The position numbers and the translations under genes were made by a program. From Leptodactylus fallax (taxonomy: Eukaryota > Chordata > Amphibia > Anura > Leptodactylidae): DNA of 64,000 bases. The DNA is taken from contig CAMRHE010000358.1 of assembly GCA_947044405.1 (NCBI GenBank), forward strand, positions 558,001 through 622,000. The letters are read 5' to 3'. Below are positions 21,497-33,233 of this stretch, piece after piece; within the stretch, counting starts at the first letter, position 1; each line of letters begins with the position of its first letter. The notes under the pieces were generated by a model. The model was not told where the DNA came from. It saw only the letters and a program-made list of their open reading frames with translations, and did not search any database.

Positions 21497-21658
21497 GGAG
21501 CACGGTGGCTTAGTGGTTAGCGGTGTTGCATAGTACTGGGGTCATGGGTTCAAACATAGTTCTACCTTATAGTACTAGGGTCCTGGGTCCACCAGTAACA
21601 TTTGCATGGAGTTTGTATACTTTCCCTGTGTTTATGTGGATTTTCTCAAACATGCCAA
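21497..21658 (+). mobile_element. tRNA-derived SINE 5' head fragment
   Basis: GGTGGCTTAGTGGTTAG (A-box-like, ~21505-21520) and GGGTTCAAAC (B-box-like, 21546-21555) are spaced as in a tRNA-derived RNA polymerase III promoter. The text then runs into the conserved SINE body (TTGCATGGAGTTTGTATACT). A partial internal duplication repeats 'TAGTACTGGGGTC' and 'TAGTACTAGGGTC'. The 3' tail seen at 16279-16412 is missing here. Confidence 0.7.
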
Positions 21659-24600
21659 AAATATTCTAAGATAAATTTCTCCTATGAAAAATTACCCTAG
21701 TGGATTTTGGAGATGAGCGTTTATGAAACACGCCGCAAATGTTTGTTATCATGAAAAGAGATTGAGAAAACATGAAATGATTTTTTTTTTTTTTTATACA
21801 ACCTTTTCAAATACTGAAAAGAATTTGAGTAGTCCTATAGAAGGTGTCTGAAATGAGTTTCCTGAAGAACTGTTTTGGATGACCGGAACTGCATCTAGTT
21901 TAGAGAACACATCTACCACACCCTCTTCTACAGAAAATGGCAGTGACAATATGGTAAGAAGCAGGTTGTGTGTTATAATGAGAAATTCCACTAAATATCC
22001 AGCATTAAACCTAAGAATAGTCTTCCAGAAGTAAACAAATATTTCTCACTTACAATTCTGTCCATAGGCTATAATATCAATACTTGGCAATGCCCTACTG
22101 GAGCAAGTAGTAGAACTACCACGATATTAGGTTTCTGGACAGATGTTTGCCCTGTCGTGCCTGTCTTATTATTTGGAGTCAGGCTTAAAACTGTCACCTA
22201 TCCTAAATTTGCTTCTTAATAGCTATGAATATTTGTTTCCTAGGCACAAATGAATGATTTGGTGTTATTTCATTTTGTCATGTCCAGGATTGTGTAAGTA
22301 ATGGGCATAATCCAGAAATACGTCATATTAGCTTAAAGGGGTTCAATAGTATTAACATGTGGTCTTCATTAAAATATGGTAGATGCTAGAATGGAGTGGT
22401 TAGAAGGAGGTTCTTCCTGACATGGATCCATTAGGTTATTGGAATAGAGACAGAAGCGTCCTATCAGAGAGAGGGAGGAGGAAGGGAAGATGAAGGAAGA
22501 CAGGTACAATGCCTGTGGGACAAAGAGCAAGAAAAGGATCTGCTCAGTAGCCCTTTTCATGTATGCCACACTCAAAGCTAGTGCATTATATTATTCTTTA
22601 GCCCCTCAGTACAGGGCATAGTGATATCTGAAGATGGGTGAATTTGCTCACCCAATGACCTCATCTTCCTAAACAGCTGGCCAATGGGTCCGCTCTCAGG
22701 TCACGTGATCAGCAGACTGACCTGACGATTCACACAGAGATCAGAAGTCCTTTTTTTCTATGTAAATCTATGGCAGGTTTACAACCTGCTCTCACAGGCA
22801 ATAGAAAAAGTGACTTCTAGCCTACTGATCACATGGCATGACAGGGAACCCATTCAGCATGCCCAGGACTACTAAACTGAACAATAAAAAGATCATAATG
22901 GAGTGTGGCTTCAGTTTAGTAATGACAGGGGAAGAAGGCCAGAGAAGAGGCCCCCAGCACTATTTTTGCTGTTATGTACCATTTCTCTATTTTCTTGTTA
23001 TATATCAGTAATGTTTGCACACTTTATGAGACTATTTTGGGAAACCATCAGGGCTGTCAGTGGGCCAAACACAAACTCTGACTCCTCTATTTTTCCACAG
23101 CCCGATTCTGACTACTTCATAAATGGCTGACAGCCATGGTCAAATAAAAGCAATAAAGCTCTTTTAATTCCAAATTGTCATTTAATTCCTAAGAATTTGT
23201 AATAATGTAACAAACTATATATACGGTATATATAATATTGTACAGGATCAATAAACCTATAATATAATTTAAATCAATCATTTTACAGTCAGAGTCGGTA
23301 ACTTTTCCAGCTCCATCCACAACTGTCCTACTCTGACTCCACAGCCCTGGATCATATGTCATCATCTTCATAACTGACAGTGATGTTATGATGAGAAGAT
23401 GCTATAGCTGCAAAATGAAAACATAAAGGCCTGGTTGGTTCAGTACATGGACATTTCTCTTTTATTATATTCTAAATACATATTTTAGATGAATTGGATT
23501 GGCTGTAGATATAGCATCTGAATAAAATGTTCCAGACATCTCTATTATTTGGGTATTTTTTGTCGCTGTGTTGTTATACAGCTGTAAAAAGCACATTTTA
23601 TGAGGTGATATAAACAGACCTGCATGTATTTGTATTGAACGATTCCTGGCTTACTTCATTATTTGTCATATATTAAGCCTTTAGAGCCATGAACAATACT
23701 TTATCAGGCTTAACTTTCCAACTGTTTCTCCTGCTATGGATTAATATACATTGAATTTGTCCAGGTGGAAGTGCAACTTGTAGTATGAAGAACATATAGA
23801 ATTAGCTACATGGAGATTACAGCCCTGAAATCCCTACAGTATAGCAGGCATTATTATTACACAAGCTTAGAGTGGATGTGATCCTTAACCTCAAATCAAT
23901 AAATAGTTTTCACAATTTAGCACTAGGTTCTACAAGCAAGAAAGATCAGCTAGTCTATTCATGGAACTCAAGGTTGCCCATCATGTACTTATTCTACCAC
24001 TGTTGAGCTGGACATCCTTCAGTCCTTATGTCAGATGTAGCGGTGGAAACGTTCACTTTTTACGGCCGTTTTGTCCCCAAGGGTCAGCCGTTTTTTAAGG
24101 ATGCCTCATACATTACAGTGTATGGAGGGATCTGTGAAAATGGACAAAAATAGAGCATTACCTATGACATAGACCTTGAAAATAATGCGACTGTGTTCTA
24201 GAATGTGTATTCTGTAAGGTGCATCCAGTTAACACAGTCTAGACAGGGGCGCTGAGTCTAAGCAAAGCCCAGGCCTTCACCCTTAATCCCAAAAGGAGTT
24301 GTAGATTTATCTGGAAGGATTCCCAAGCCACTGGCCATAGTATAGTCTCAGATTGCAGGTGGTAGCGATGACTGATTAATCGTGTGGTCAGTAACAAAGC
24401 CAATGGTTACTGGTTCACCAGAAGAGAAATCAAAATGTGACAAGTCAGAGGATAACCAGGAATATAATCAGGAGACAGCCCAAAATTGGAGCCAGAGTAC
24501 AACAGGTGACAGGCAAACAATGCAGAAGAACAAGTTAGGATTATTACCAGTACACTCACTGATCCACCACCAGCACTGGGAACCAGAGCTCAATATGGCG

Positions 24601-27027
24601 CTTACCTGGTCACAGCCAAGGTCCACCATGGTCTTCTATATTTGACATGCCACTTATCCAGTTGGCCCTTACAGAGGATGGCCTGCAGGTCATATATCAA
24701 AGCTTCCCACTAATGGAGGAAGGAACACCCTCATTTTTTTTTTTTTTTTACACCAGGAACTTCGCTGCAGTGTTTTCTGCAGTGTAGAACCAATAGACAG
24801 CTCCTCAGTCCCTGACGACAGATACTGTGGTTCCACTAGTATGGGAATGCAACACCAGCCTCCCACAAACCCATGGCAATGCTGGTTGGGATACATGTGG
24901 AGTCCCACTTTCAAGAACCAGTTTACAACTCGTTGCCTTCTTCCCCAAGCCATTCAGGCCTATAGTGCTGTCCTCTAAAGCAAAGACTGTATTATGACCA
25001 CCACCAGTTAAAGTGACTTGTATTTATCAATATAAAGGACAGTTACATGTGTAAATACAACATAAAATGTGATGTAACTTAAATATTTTAACTTAGAACA
25101 TGCCAGGCTGTGTCACGCTAAACTGAGGCCATGCCTATGCCAAACTACACACACAGTGTGAACACAAGCTGGACTCCTCCCCTGCCCACCTACGCAACTG
25201 TTCATGCACACCAAGGGGAGGCCAGCCAACCTGTTTATTGAGTGTGTATATGTGTGCCTGTGAGCACAACACTTTGCATCGTCATGGTAAGAAGCAAGGC
25301 CGAGGTCAAGATCAGAGTCATTATTCAAAAAACAATGGCAATACACACGGATAAGAGCTAGGGAAGGATGTGCTGTACCGTAAAGGAAGTCTACCAACTC
25401 CCCCAAGCGTATTCAACTTCTACCACCGCATAACAGAGCACATTCCAGTGATAAACAACATACCTTCGTTATATATGTCAATTTTGTAAATTTGGAGAAC
25501 AACAACTTTGAAGTCTTATGCAAATTACGTAGTTGACGCACTAGGGATGGGCCTTCAGACCTGGGAGCACTGCTTGCTACTCAAGTGGGATAGATAGGTG
25601 ATGTCATAGAAGTGGGACAATCAACTCCAACTCCAGCACCAGAAGGAGATGGTAGAGGTCTGAGTGGCAAAAGCAGTGCTCTAGAGAGCAGAAGGTCTGC
25701 CCCAGTGCACCAACTGCCTCATTTGCATAGGATTTCAAAGTTGTTTTTCTCCAAGTCGAAATCCTACTCCTACTCCAAAGTGACATAGATAACAAAGGTA
25801 TGTAGTTTATGACTACAATGTGCTCTGAAATACAGTGGAGACAGTTGAATATGCTTGGGGGAGGTGGTAGACTCCCTTTAAAGGGGTTATCTGGTTTCTA
25901 GCATTGATACTCCTGGGTGTCGGACCCCACAGGTCTAATATCGATAACCTATCCTAAGGAGGGAGGAATAAAATGAATATCTTGAGAAATATAATAGATT
26001 CTTTTTTTTTTCAAGTTTTGTATAACATGAAAAAAAAAAAAAAAATATGAAGTGGGCACCTTAAAGGAGTATAATGTGCAAAACCCATCTAAGCTTACCA
26101 GCCAGTCTATAAATGGAAATGTATTATTCAGTTACTGTAATTTAATTTACAGTGGAGATTTTTTTTCTTTTTTTCACAGTTCCACAGGGATCCATATAAA
26201 CATGTTTCCTGGCTGGAATGCAAAAAAAAATAAAAATTTGTGGAGCCAGAAAAAATGCAAATTATCACGCCGGCCATTTCAATTATTTTTTGTTGGAACA
26301 AGTGATGAGTTTGACATGAAAATGGCATTAGCTGTCTGATAGAAATGATAAAGAGCAAGAAAGTCAAATCTGGACATTAGACCAAGTTATAATCTCCAGA
26401 CAGTTATTTCATGGAATTTATAATGTACAAGAGGGCGGAAATGAGGTTTGCATTGGCTGTGATTCAACATCTATATCTTAATTCAATCCTGCAACCTTCA
26501 GTTGGCTTGAAACACAATGAAACGTTTGTACCACACATGAAGTCAGGAATATTTAACCCCTTCACTACACAAACAACTGAAGATATAAAGGGTCAAAAAA
26601 AAGGCAAAAAGTTCACAGCATAAACAATTATGTAAAACCAGAATTTTTTTCTCTATTCAAGTAAAGTTTCATTTTAGATGCCCTCCCCAGAATATAATGG
26701 ACAGCTGCTGGAATGTCAGTCACCTAATATAATGCTAATATCAGCTATGGGAGCGATTCCATAATAATAACCCAAACTACTGGGAATTTAGCATTTCTAG
26801 CTGAGATTTGTCAACTGTTAAAAGAGAGTCTATCACCAGGAATCTCAATATTACATCAGCCAATGACAGACTTCTGTCCTACATTTATGACACATCTTGT
26901 TGAATTCCTGCACATGGCCTGGTGTCTGGTGCGAATTATAATTTAATTCTGCGCCAGTTCCTGAGTGTCGTAAATTTCAATTCTAACACACAGGAGTGCG
27001 CCAGTTCGTGCCAGTAAAACAAAAACT
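21659..27027. other. Non-coding DNA, no gene seen
   Basis: About 5.4 kb without a convincing exon. The longest frames have no recognisable domain. The text near 24380-24650 resembles an old LTR leader on one strand but has no definable ends. AAAGGGGTTATCTGG near 25880 and AAAGAGAGTCTATCACCAGG near 26820 are single ends of MITE families seen elsewhere in the window. Confidence 0.45.
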
Positions 27028-27303
27028 CAATGGGGCAAATTTACTAATATTGTGAAAATTTAGACTAAACAGTCTTTATGTCTTATCAAAGTGTCTGAGT
27101 TTGTTTGATACATCTGGCATATTCTTGGACCATCTAGTCTAACTTTACAACTCCTTTTAGTTGGCTTAAAAGTTCTTGGAGAAATAAAAATGTCTACAAA
27201 GTGTTGAAAACACTTAATAAATGTGGCACACAGCACCAGTGAGTTTTTGGTGCATATTATGCCAGAATTCTATCATATTTTGCTTAATAAATCTCCCCCA
27301 TTG
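27028..27303. repeat. MITE with 'CAATGGGG' ends
   Basis: Left end CAATGGGGCAAATTTACTAA mirrors right end TTAATAAATCTCCCCCATTG over ~276 bp. Another right-end copy (TTAATAAATCTCCCCCAT) is at 29305-29322, just past the hAT element. Confidence 0.6.
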
Positions 27304-28265
27304 TTTGTAGGGTGCATTATTTTTACCTAACATCTGGCTGCAGCAATTTTGGGCAAGGAAGAAAGTTTATGTCAGCTCGGGGCCCCATGTGGCATACATG
27401 CAGCGGCAAAATCCACTGAGTTTTACAGTCACTGCAAAGTGGATGGGATTCGCAGCGTTTTTCGCTGCTGCCTTCTATGTGAAAACCTTAGTTTCATGGT
27501 GATTTTTTTTTTTTTTTTTTTTTTTTTAAATGCTTTACAAAAATGTCAGAGCAGTTTTTTATTGGCATTTTTGGCTATTTTTAAATATTGGTGTCTTTTT
27601 GTCCACACATAGTTATTTTACCATTTATTCAGTCATTGTTCATAGGAGAAAGCGAAACTAGAGTGAGTTATAATTAATATGTCCCGACCCGGCCACATAT
27701 GCACAATGTGGTGAGTGAGGCACAGAACAAGGGTTGTGGTGCACATCTGACACAAGAAGGGGCCTTTTGCCAAATGTGCACCACAATATCATCCCTCTAT
27801 GCCAGGGGTAGGCAACCTTTTTTGTTCGGCGTGCCGATTTTAATTAAAAAATCAAAGATGAGGTACTCGGAGTGCCGGGTAATAATTGTAAGTCTGACGA
27901 CCCCTAAGCTAAAGTCATATACCACACAGCATAACACAGAAGTGCTGCCACCAGATGCTTTAGGACACATGCGTTTACTGCTATTTCCTGGGACGCTCCT
28001 GTACTTTCCGATTAGAAGCAATGAAAGTACATGTGCATCCTGCAATTAGTGGTAAATGTAAGTGTCCAGGAGCACCGTATGGCGGCATCCTTATGGTGAA
28101 AACACACTATGTATCTGGATGCAGCTATATTCTTAGGCCATTGGAACGTTTACTTCGATGTAAAACTGGTGCATTTTTGCACAAAAAAAAAAAAAAAAAA
28201 AAGCCTGAGTTTTCTGTGCAAAAACACATCCTTAATACAGAAAACACACCGTTATAAAGAATAAT

Positions 28266-28730
28266 GTCCCAAAGTGGTCCCTGCACACGGTATTATGTCC
28301 CACAGCCATACCAGTCCCTGCACACGGTATTATGTCCCATAGCGGCTCCTGCATACGGTATTATGTCCCATAGAAGCCCCTGCACATGGTATTATATCCC
28401 ATAGCGGCCCCTGCACACGGTATTATGTCTCATAGCAGCCCCTGCACATGATATTATGTCCCATAGCGCGCCCTTGCACATGGTATTATGTCCCATAGTG
28501 GCCCCTGCACACGGTATTTCCCATAGCGGCCCCTGCACATGGTATATGTCCCTTAGTGGATCCTGCACATGGTATTATGTCCCATAGCGGCCTCTGCACA
28601 CGGTATTTGTCCCATAGTCGTCCCTGCACACGGTATTATGTCCCATAGTGACCCCTGCACATGGTATTATGTCCCATAGTGGCCCCTGCACACGGTATTA
28701 TGTTCCATAGTGGCCCCTGCACACGGTATA
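28266..28730. repeat. 30-bp minisatellite, about 16 copies
   Basis: The unit is approximately CCCTGCACACGGTATTATGT plus CCCATAGCGG, with CACACGG/CACATGG and AGCGG/AGTGG variants and a few shortened copies. Copies are contiguous, without unique spacers, so it is a tandem repeat and not a CRISPR array. Confidence 0.9.
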
Positions 28731-28769
28731 ATATTCTAACTTTTATAATATTCCAATTTGTGCTCACTA

Positions 28770-29153
28770 GCTATTATTATACTGTGGGGTCTCTTCAGAC
28801 CCCAGAGTATAATAAGTGGATAGCGAAGATTGGCGACAAACATAAAAAAAATAATGTACTCACCATTCCACGCTCCGCAGCCGCTCTGTTCTCTTCGGGC
28901 GCTTTTGCCTGTAGTCAGCTACCGCTCATTGGGTCTCAGGGGTCACGTCGCGTCATTATGCGTAATGACGCCAAACGCAGACGTGACACCTGAGGCCCTG
29001 TCAGCTGACTTCAGGCAGAAGCGCCTGAAGAGTACAGAGCGGCTGCGGAGTGTGGAATAGTGAGTAACATTGTTTTTTATGTTTCATCACCTCCCACGGG
29101 GACTCCACTTATTATACTGTGGGGTCTGAAGAGACCTCATAGTATAATAATAG
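28770..29153. repeat. Large palindrome nested in the hAT element
   Basis: The left half (AGTATAATAAGTGGA, then CTCACCATTCCACGCTCCGC, CGGGCGCTTTTGCCTG) is mirrored by the right half (CAGGCAGAAGCGCC, GCGGAGTGTGGAATAGTGAG, TCCACTTATTATACT). The centre, CGTCATTATGCGTAATGACG at 28951-28970, is itself a palindrome. Each outer end is again a small palindrome around GTGGGGTCT. A related half-copy is at about 35491-35700, so this is probably an independent MITE family that inserted into an ancestor of the hAT element. Confidence 0.7.
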
Positions 29154-29875
29154 CAGTTTTGTTTCGGTCGTGTTTGGTCCGATTGAAACAGCTGGGTGAG
29201 GACTCCGCTGCCGTGCCAGGTAAACAAGCCTCGTGTGCCACTCTTGGCACGCGTGCTGGGGGTTGCCGACCCCTGCTCTATGCCATATAATTATCATAAA
29301 GGGATTAATAAATCTCCCCCATATTGCCATTGTTTCTGCTGAAACATTAGAAAGAGCTGTATGAATACACCTATTGACATTCAAAGGTTTTATGGCAGCC
29401 TTTTCAAAAATGGCTGTTGTGTGGCTGTTATTCACTGCCATATGAATAAGTCTCTTCCGTGGACATGAATAGACCAAAATGACAGTTTTTCACGGATATT
29501 AGGTCTGTTGTGTGAATAAGATTTTACATTTACTAAGAGAGTGCTCCAAATAACTATGCTCAGGGACTACTATAAATATATCCAATAGAAGTAATGGAAG
29601 TCAGACATTAATCTCTCAAAAGTATGAACGGTTTTAAGTAAAGAACCCCGGGGTAGACATATATGGCACAGGCAGGATTGAGACCCTAAATCATCAGCGT
29701 ATATATATGATATACTGATGGTTAAAATGTCCAAACTTGCTGACAGTTTCCCTTTGATCAATTATATATAAATACCAATATAATGTTGAACCGTGTTAGT
29801 CATAGAAAGTAGTGAAAGAGTGAAGAAATCAGGCAATACCTTTTAGAGGCTAACTGAGTATATTTGATGGTAAGC

Positions 29876-29903
29876 TTTCGGGAGTACTAGCTCTCTTCTT
29901 CAC
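29876..29903 (-). ncRNA. Degenerate hammerhead-like core, arm 1
   Basis: Read on the minus strand: GTGAAGA (29897-29903), a stem-loop GAGAG-CTAGTA-CTCCC with one mismatch, then GAAA (29876-29879). The consensus core is CUGANGA ... GAAA; here the first C is replaced by G. Stem III and the cleavage site are not convincing, so activity is unlikely. Confidence 0.35.
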
Positions 29904-30003
29904 ACATGGTGTTATACAAGAAACTGAAAATTCACCTTTGAAGGTCCATGTCTTTTGTGTATATAAAGTCTGTGAATTTTCAGTTTCTTATATAACACCA
30001 TGT

Positions 30004-30031
30004 CTGAAGAGGAGAGCTAGTACTCTCAAAA
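30004..30031 (+). ncRNA. Degenerate hammerhead-like core, arm 2
   Basis: CTGAAGA (30004-30010) fits CUGANGA. It is followed by a perfect 5-bp stem II, GAGAG (30012-30016) with CTCTC (30023-30027), and then AAAA instead of GAAA (30028-30031). It complements arm 1: each arm keeps the part the other has lost. Inference only. Confidence 0.35.
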
Positions 30032-30094
30032 GCTTACCATCAGCCTCTAAAAGGTATCGCCTGATTGTTTCACTCTTCCACATATAAATACCAA

Positions 30095-31494
30095 AAAAGA
30101 GACACAAAAGTTATTGTCAGTAAACACTATAAGACATATTGGGGCAGTGTTTCATACGCCAGTCTTAATAAATGCCCTGGCCTAAGGTGTCCCTGAATTA
30201 TCAAGAGGCTCTGGCGTAGAAATCCTATATGACTCACGCAAGAAAACTGGCGTGAATTATAATAAATGTGTCGGACGAGGCGTTCCTGCCCTGGCGAGCG
30301 AGACGCAGAACGGGGGATGTGATAAATCTTTGGAGCAAGAAAGGGCCTTGCGCCAAAGACGTGCCACATTATCACACATCATGTGCTGACAAGTTTCCCC
30401 AATTGACATTGTGTTCTAACAATTGCGCTTATTACTTTCACACAGCTTTTCCTGACAAAGCCATGTCGCTGTATTTGTACAGAAAATATACCGAACATAA
30501 TGAAACTTCAAAGGCAAAGCAAGTACTGGGGAAATAACACACATGCAGCTGTAAACGTTCTCGTGGTTAGCTAATTCTAAGTTATGGGAAGTTCACACAT
30601 AGCACTTGTTTCTTTTCCATTTTAGCTGCTGCAGTATTTTATGGGAATCCGGATAGTAAATCCAGTTCTCCCCATCTGCTAAACAAATGAAGGGAACCTT
30701 CTCCAGTCGCCCTCTGATTGGTTCCACATTCTCTTACTTGTGCGATACAAAATGTAAAAGTATTTTTTGCATCCTATTAAAGGTTGAAATGTGCACATAA
30801 CAAATGAAAGGCCAAGAAATGCTACTGAAATTTTTATTTTTTTGCCTAATCCAAATCTAAGTCTAAACTGAATGAAAAGAGGGTCAGAAAAGGTCGCAAC
30901 GCAGATCCTTCAGAGAGACAGACATTAGACAGACTCATGTGGAGATGAGAGGAACATCTGCATTTTTGTTTAGGAAAGATGCTGCCAACTGGAATTACTC
31001 AGGATACTTGTGAAAATTTTGAAGTTTTAAAACTACAAAAAAATTTCCCTTTTCCCGCAAAAATAATCCCACAGGGCATTTCCAGTCATTTACAGGGATC
31101 CGGTCAGTGGCATATGCAGCTCTGCCATTTTCTGCACAGGATAACTGACCCTGAAAGGCATTCTTGGACATTAATATGGGCGACTCTATCCATCTTCACC
31201 CTTAGTGAATGCTTCTCACTAATATATAAACTGCAGTTCAGCATCTATCAGCGTGAAAAAAACCATTAGCCAAGGATACAACTCCAAAAAATCAATAGGA
31301 CTGTGCACTATTCATGGAGAACATGGACAGCATCAAAGGAAAATGGAAGTGTTAAGGCCTTAGTTAAAACGGCCATCAAAAAATTGCTCATGTTAATAGC
31401 CCCTATATCCATACAGCAAATTTAACATTGAATTCATATTTAGGCTTATTCTTTTTAGTAACAACCGGCACGTGGCAATTTTGAGAACACACTA
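30095..31494. other. Non-coding DNA, no gene seen
   Basis: Text near 30170-30380 (ACTGGCGTGAATTATAATAAA) resembles that near 49310-49510 (ACTGGCATGAGTTATAATGAA), so both are fragments of one dispersed repeat. No coding region is supported. Confidence 0.45.
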
Positions 31495-31812
31495 ATCTTA
31501 ATGTGCCTATTCACATGTTTGGTTTTTTTGACAGACAGTTTATCATGGCTGTCAAAAGAACTGACATGCTCTACCTTTGTCCGTTTCATGGACACACAGT
31601 CCCAATAGAAATCAATGGATTAGTTTTTAGCAGATTGACATCCTGGTTACGTCTGTTAAAAACGGATCAGTGGGTTGGGTCAAAAAAGAAAGACCAATGA
31701 AATCCATCCGTTTTTGCAAAATGGATGACACTTTGCCATCACAAATGGAACAGATGCAAAATGACCGTTAGATCCGTCAAAAACGGCACACTAGTGTGAA
31801 TAAAGCCTTAGC
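31495..31812. repeat. MITE of the 'AACGG/TTCACA' type
   Basis: Left terminus CCTATTCACATG and right terminus ACACTAGTGTGAATA are weak inverted repeats. The interior has repeated CCGTTTTT/AAAACGG blocks in both orientations (GTTAAAAACGGATC, ATCCGTTTTTGC, CGTCAAAAACGGC). Similar blocks occur near 12765-12960, 24060-24150 and 41430-41580. Confidence 0.5.
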
Positions 31813-32820
31813 GTAGCACTGAGGCTCATTGGTAAGTAAAATAGTCTTGCAGAACTGGGGCCATGGATATGAATCTGACCAGGTCAACATCTGTTTGTAC
31901 GTGTGAGAGTCCTGTCTGCTTGTAGCTTCATTCCTTCAGTCTAGGGAGGTGTGTAATTTAACTTTCTATGAAATTGGTTTTAGCATATGCAAGGAAATTG
32001 GATTAAAAACCTCAATGGAGACTGATAGTTGCCTACAAGGCATCTTTGGGAGTTTATTGCTCCATGTATAAGTCAGGACATATAAGCATCTTGTATCACA
32101 TTGTATGACTTATTAAAGGAAGGTTAAGTACATTTACCTGCGAACAAGGGGCCACATCTGTACATAACTGGATGACATGAGGGGCAAGAACCCCAAAACA
32201 GTTGTCTACATATGGATGAATCTGGTTTGGCTGGTATGAGTTCATTTGTACCTTTTCCTTCCAAGGAGCATTGCCTTACGGTATCAAGCTTCCCTCGACC
32301 ACCCCCTTACTAGTCTGAAAAATGGAGTATGGGGTTGGTTGGCAAAATGGAAGTTAATACCACAAAACTGACATGGAAAGCTACTAACATTTTCTCCAGC
32401 TTTTCTTATCTTATTTTCTTTTCTTAAATCATCTGATCATACATGATCTACAATGTGTCTACACAAACAAGAAGAAGGCCAAAACCTGCGGAAATGAATG
32501 AATTATATTAAACATTATCATTCCAGGACAGACACATCATTTTCTGAACAAAGAATACACAGCCAAAACTATTACATATTTGTGTAAAGAGAGGTTTAGC
32601 AATAAGATGACGAATGACAGCCAGCTATGTTTCTCAAGTTCAAGGGAAGATGCTCATTTTGCAATAAGTCCTTCACTGTATAGCACATTTTATTAGATTG
32701 AATTAATAACAGCCATGCTGTAATATCAGATATTTAATATTTTGTAGCTGAGGCTATGTTCACACTGACCTTGTTCTGATCCATCATAAGGTCCAAAAAG
32801 TTGAAAAGCTAACAGAATAA

Positions 32821-33022
32821 GGCTAGGTTCACACTAGCACTCAGTCTCCGTTCAGGGATTCCGTTCCCGATTTCGCTTGAAAAAATTTTCAGGCGGAAAC
32901 CCGACGAACCCCGTTATAGTCTATGGGTCCAGGTTTCTGCTTTTTAAGCGGATTGGGTTTCCGTTTTTCAGGTCACCAAGCGGACTCGAAGAACCGAAAC
33001 CCGAATGCTAGTGTAAACCTAG
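32821..33022. repeat. 'GGTTCACAC' MITE
   Basis: Left end GGCTAGGTTCACACTAGC mirrors right end GCTAGTGTAAACCTAG. The interior is also mirrored (GGCGGAAACCCGACG against CGGATTGGGTTTCCG). 202 bp, same family as 11281-11370. Confidence 0.7.
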
Positions 33023-33233
33023 TGTAACTCTAAAATCTGAAAGATAGGCTGCAAGTTCATCTCTCCTTAGAAGTCTCTGGAAATGGGAGGGCGGAGAAAG
33101 GAAGAGATGCAAAATAAGAGAGAAGAAGACACAAGGGAACAGATTTCCTTCAGTAGCTAAATAGTTAGGTTTTTTTTTGTTTTTTTTTATGGTATCACAG
33201 CTACTGGTCAGTATTCCTCTAAAATGTCATATA

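Larger units (their letters stand above)
27803..29275. mobile_element. Non-autonomous hAT element with internal minisatellite
   Basis: The 1473-bp element is bounded by the perfect 8-bp target duplication CTCTATGC (27795-27802 and 29276-29283). Ends are CAGGGGTAGGCAACC and GGTTGCCGACCCCTG, matching at 14 of 15 positions when inverted. The terminal CAGGGGT and the 8-bp duplication are hallmarks of the hAT superfamily. Inside are a ~16-copy, 30-bp minisatellite and a ~380-bp palindrome. There is no transposase frame, so movement would depend on an autonomous relative. Confidence 0.88.
29779..30081. mobile_element. Inverted-repeat element with hammerhead-like cores
   Basis: The 303-bp element is flanked by a perfect 13-bp direct repeat, ATATAAATACCAA (29766-29778 and 30082-30094). 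Two ~130-bp arms are inverted copies (GTGAAAGAGTGAAGAAATCA mirrored by TGATTGTTTCACTC; GAAACTGAAAATTCAC mirrored by GTGAATTTTCAGTTTC). Each arm, read outward from the middle, holds a CTGAAGA-stem-GAAA-like block. Long variable duplications plus hammerhead motifs are features of Penelope-like retroelements. The alternative is an ordinary MITE with an unusual duplication. Confidence 0.55.

Noticed and set aside
21505..21575. Functional tRNA gene
   Set aside because: A- and B-box-like words are present, but no cloverleaf forms and the text continues into a SINE body.
24382..24645. 87-codon frame as a gene
   Set aside because: Composition resembles amphibian LTR-leader text; no domain, splice signal or partner exon.
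28266..28730. CRISPR-like array of ~30-bp repeats
   Set aside because: Units are head to tail with no unique spacers, within a eukaryotic hAT element; it is a minisatellite.
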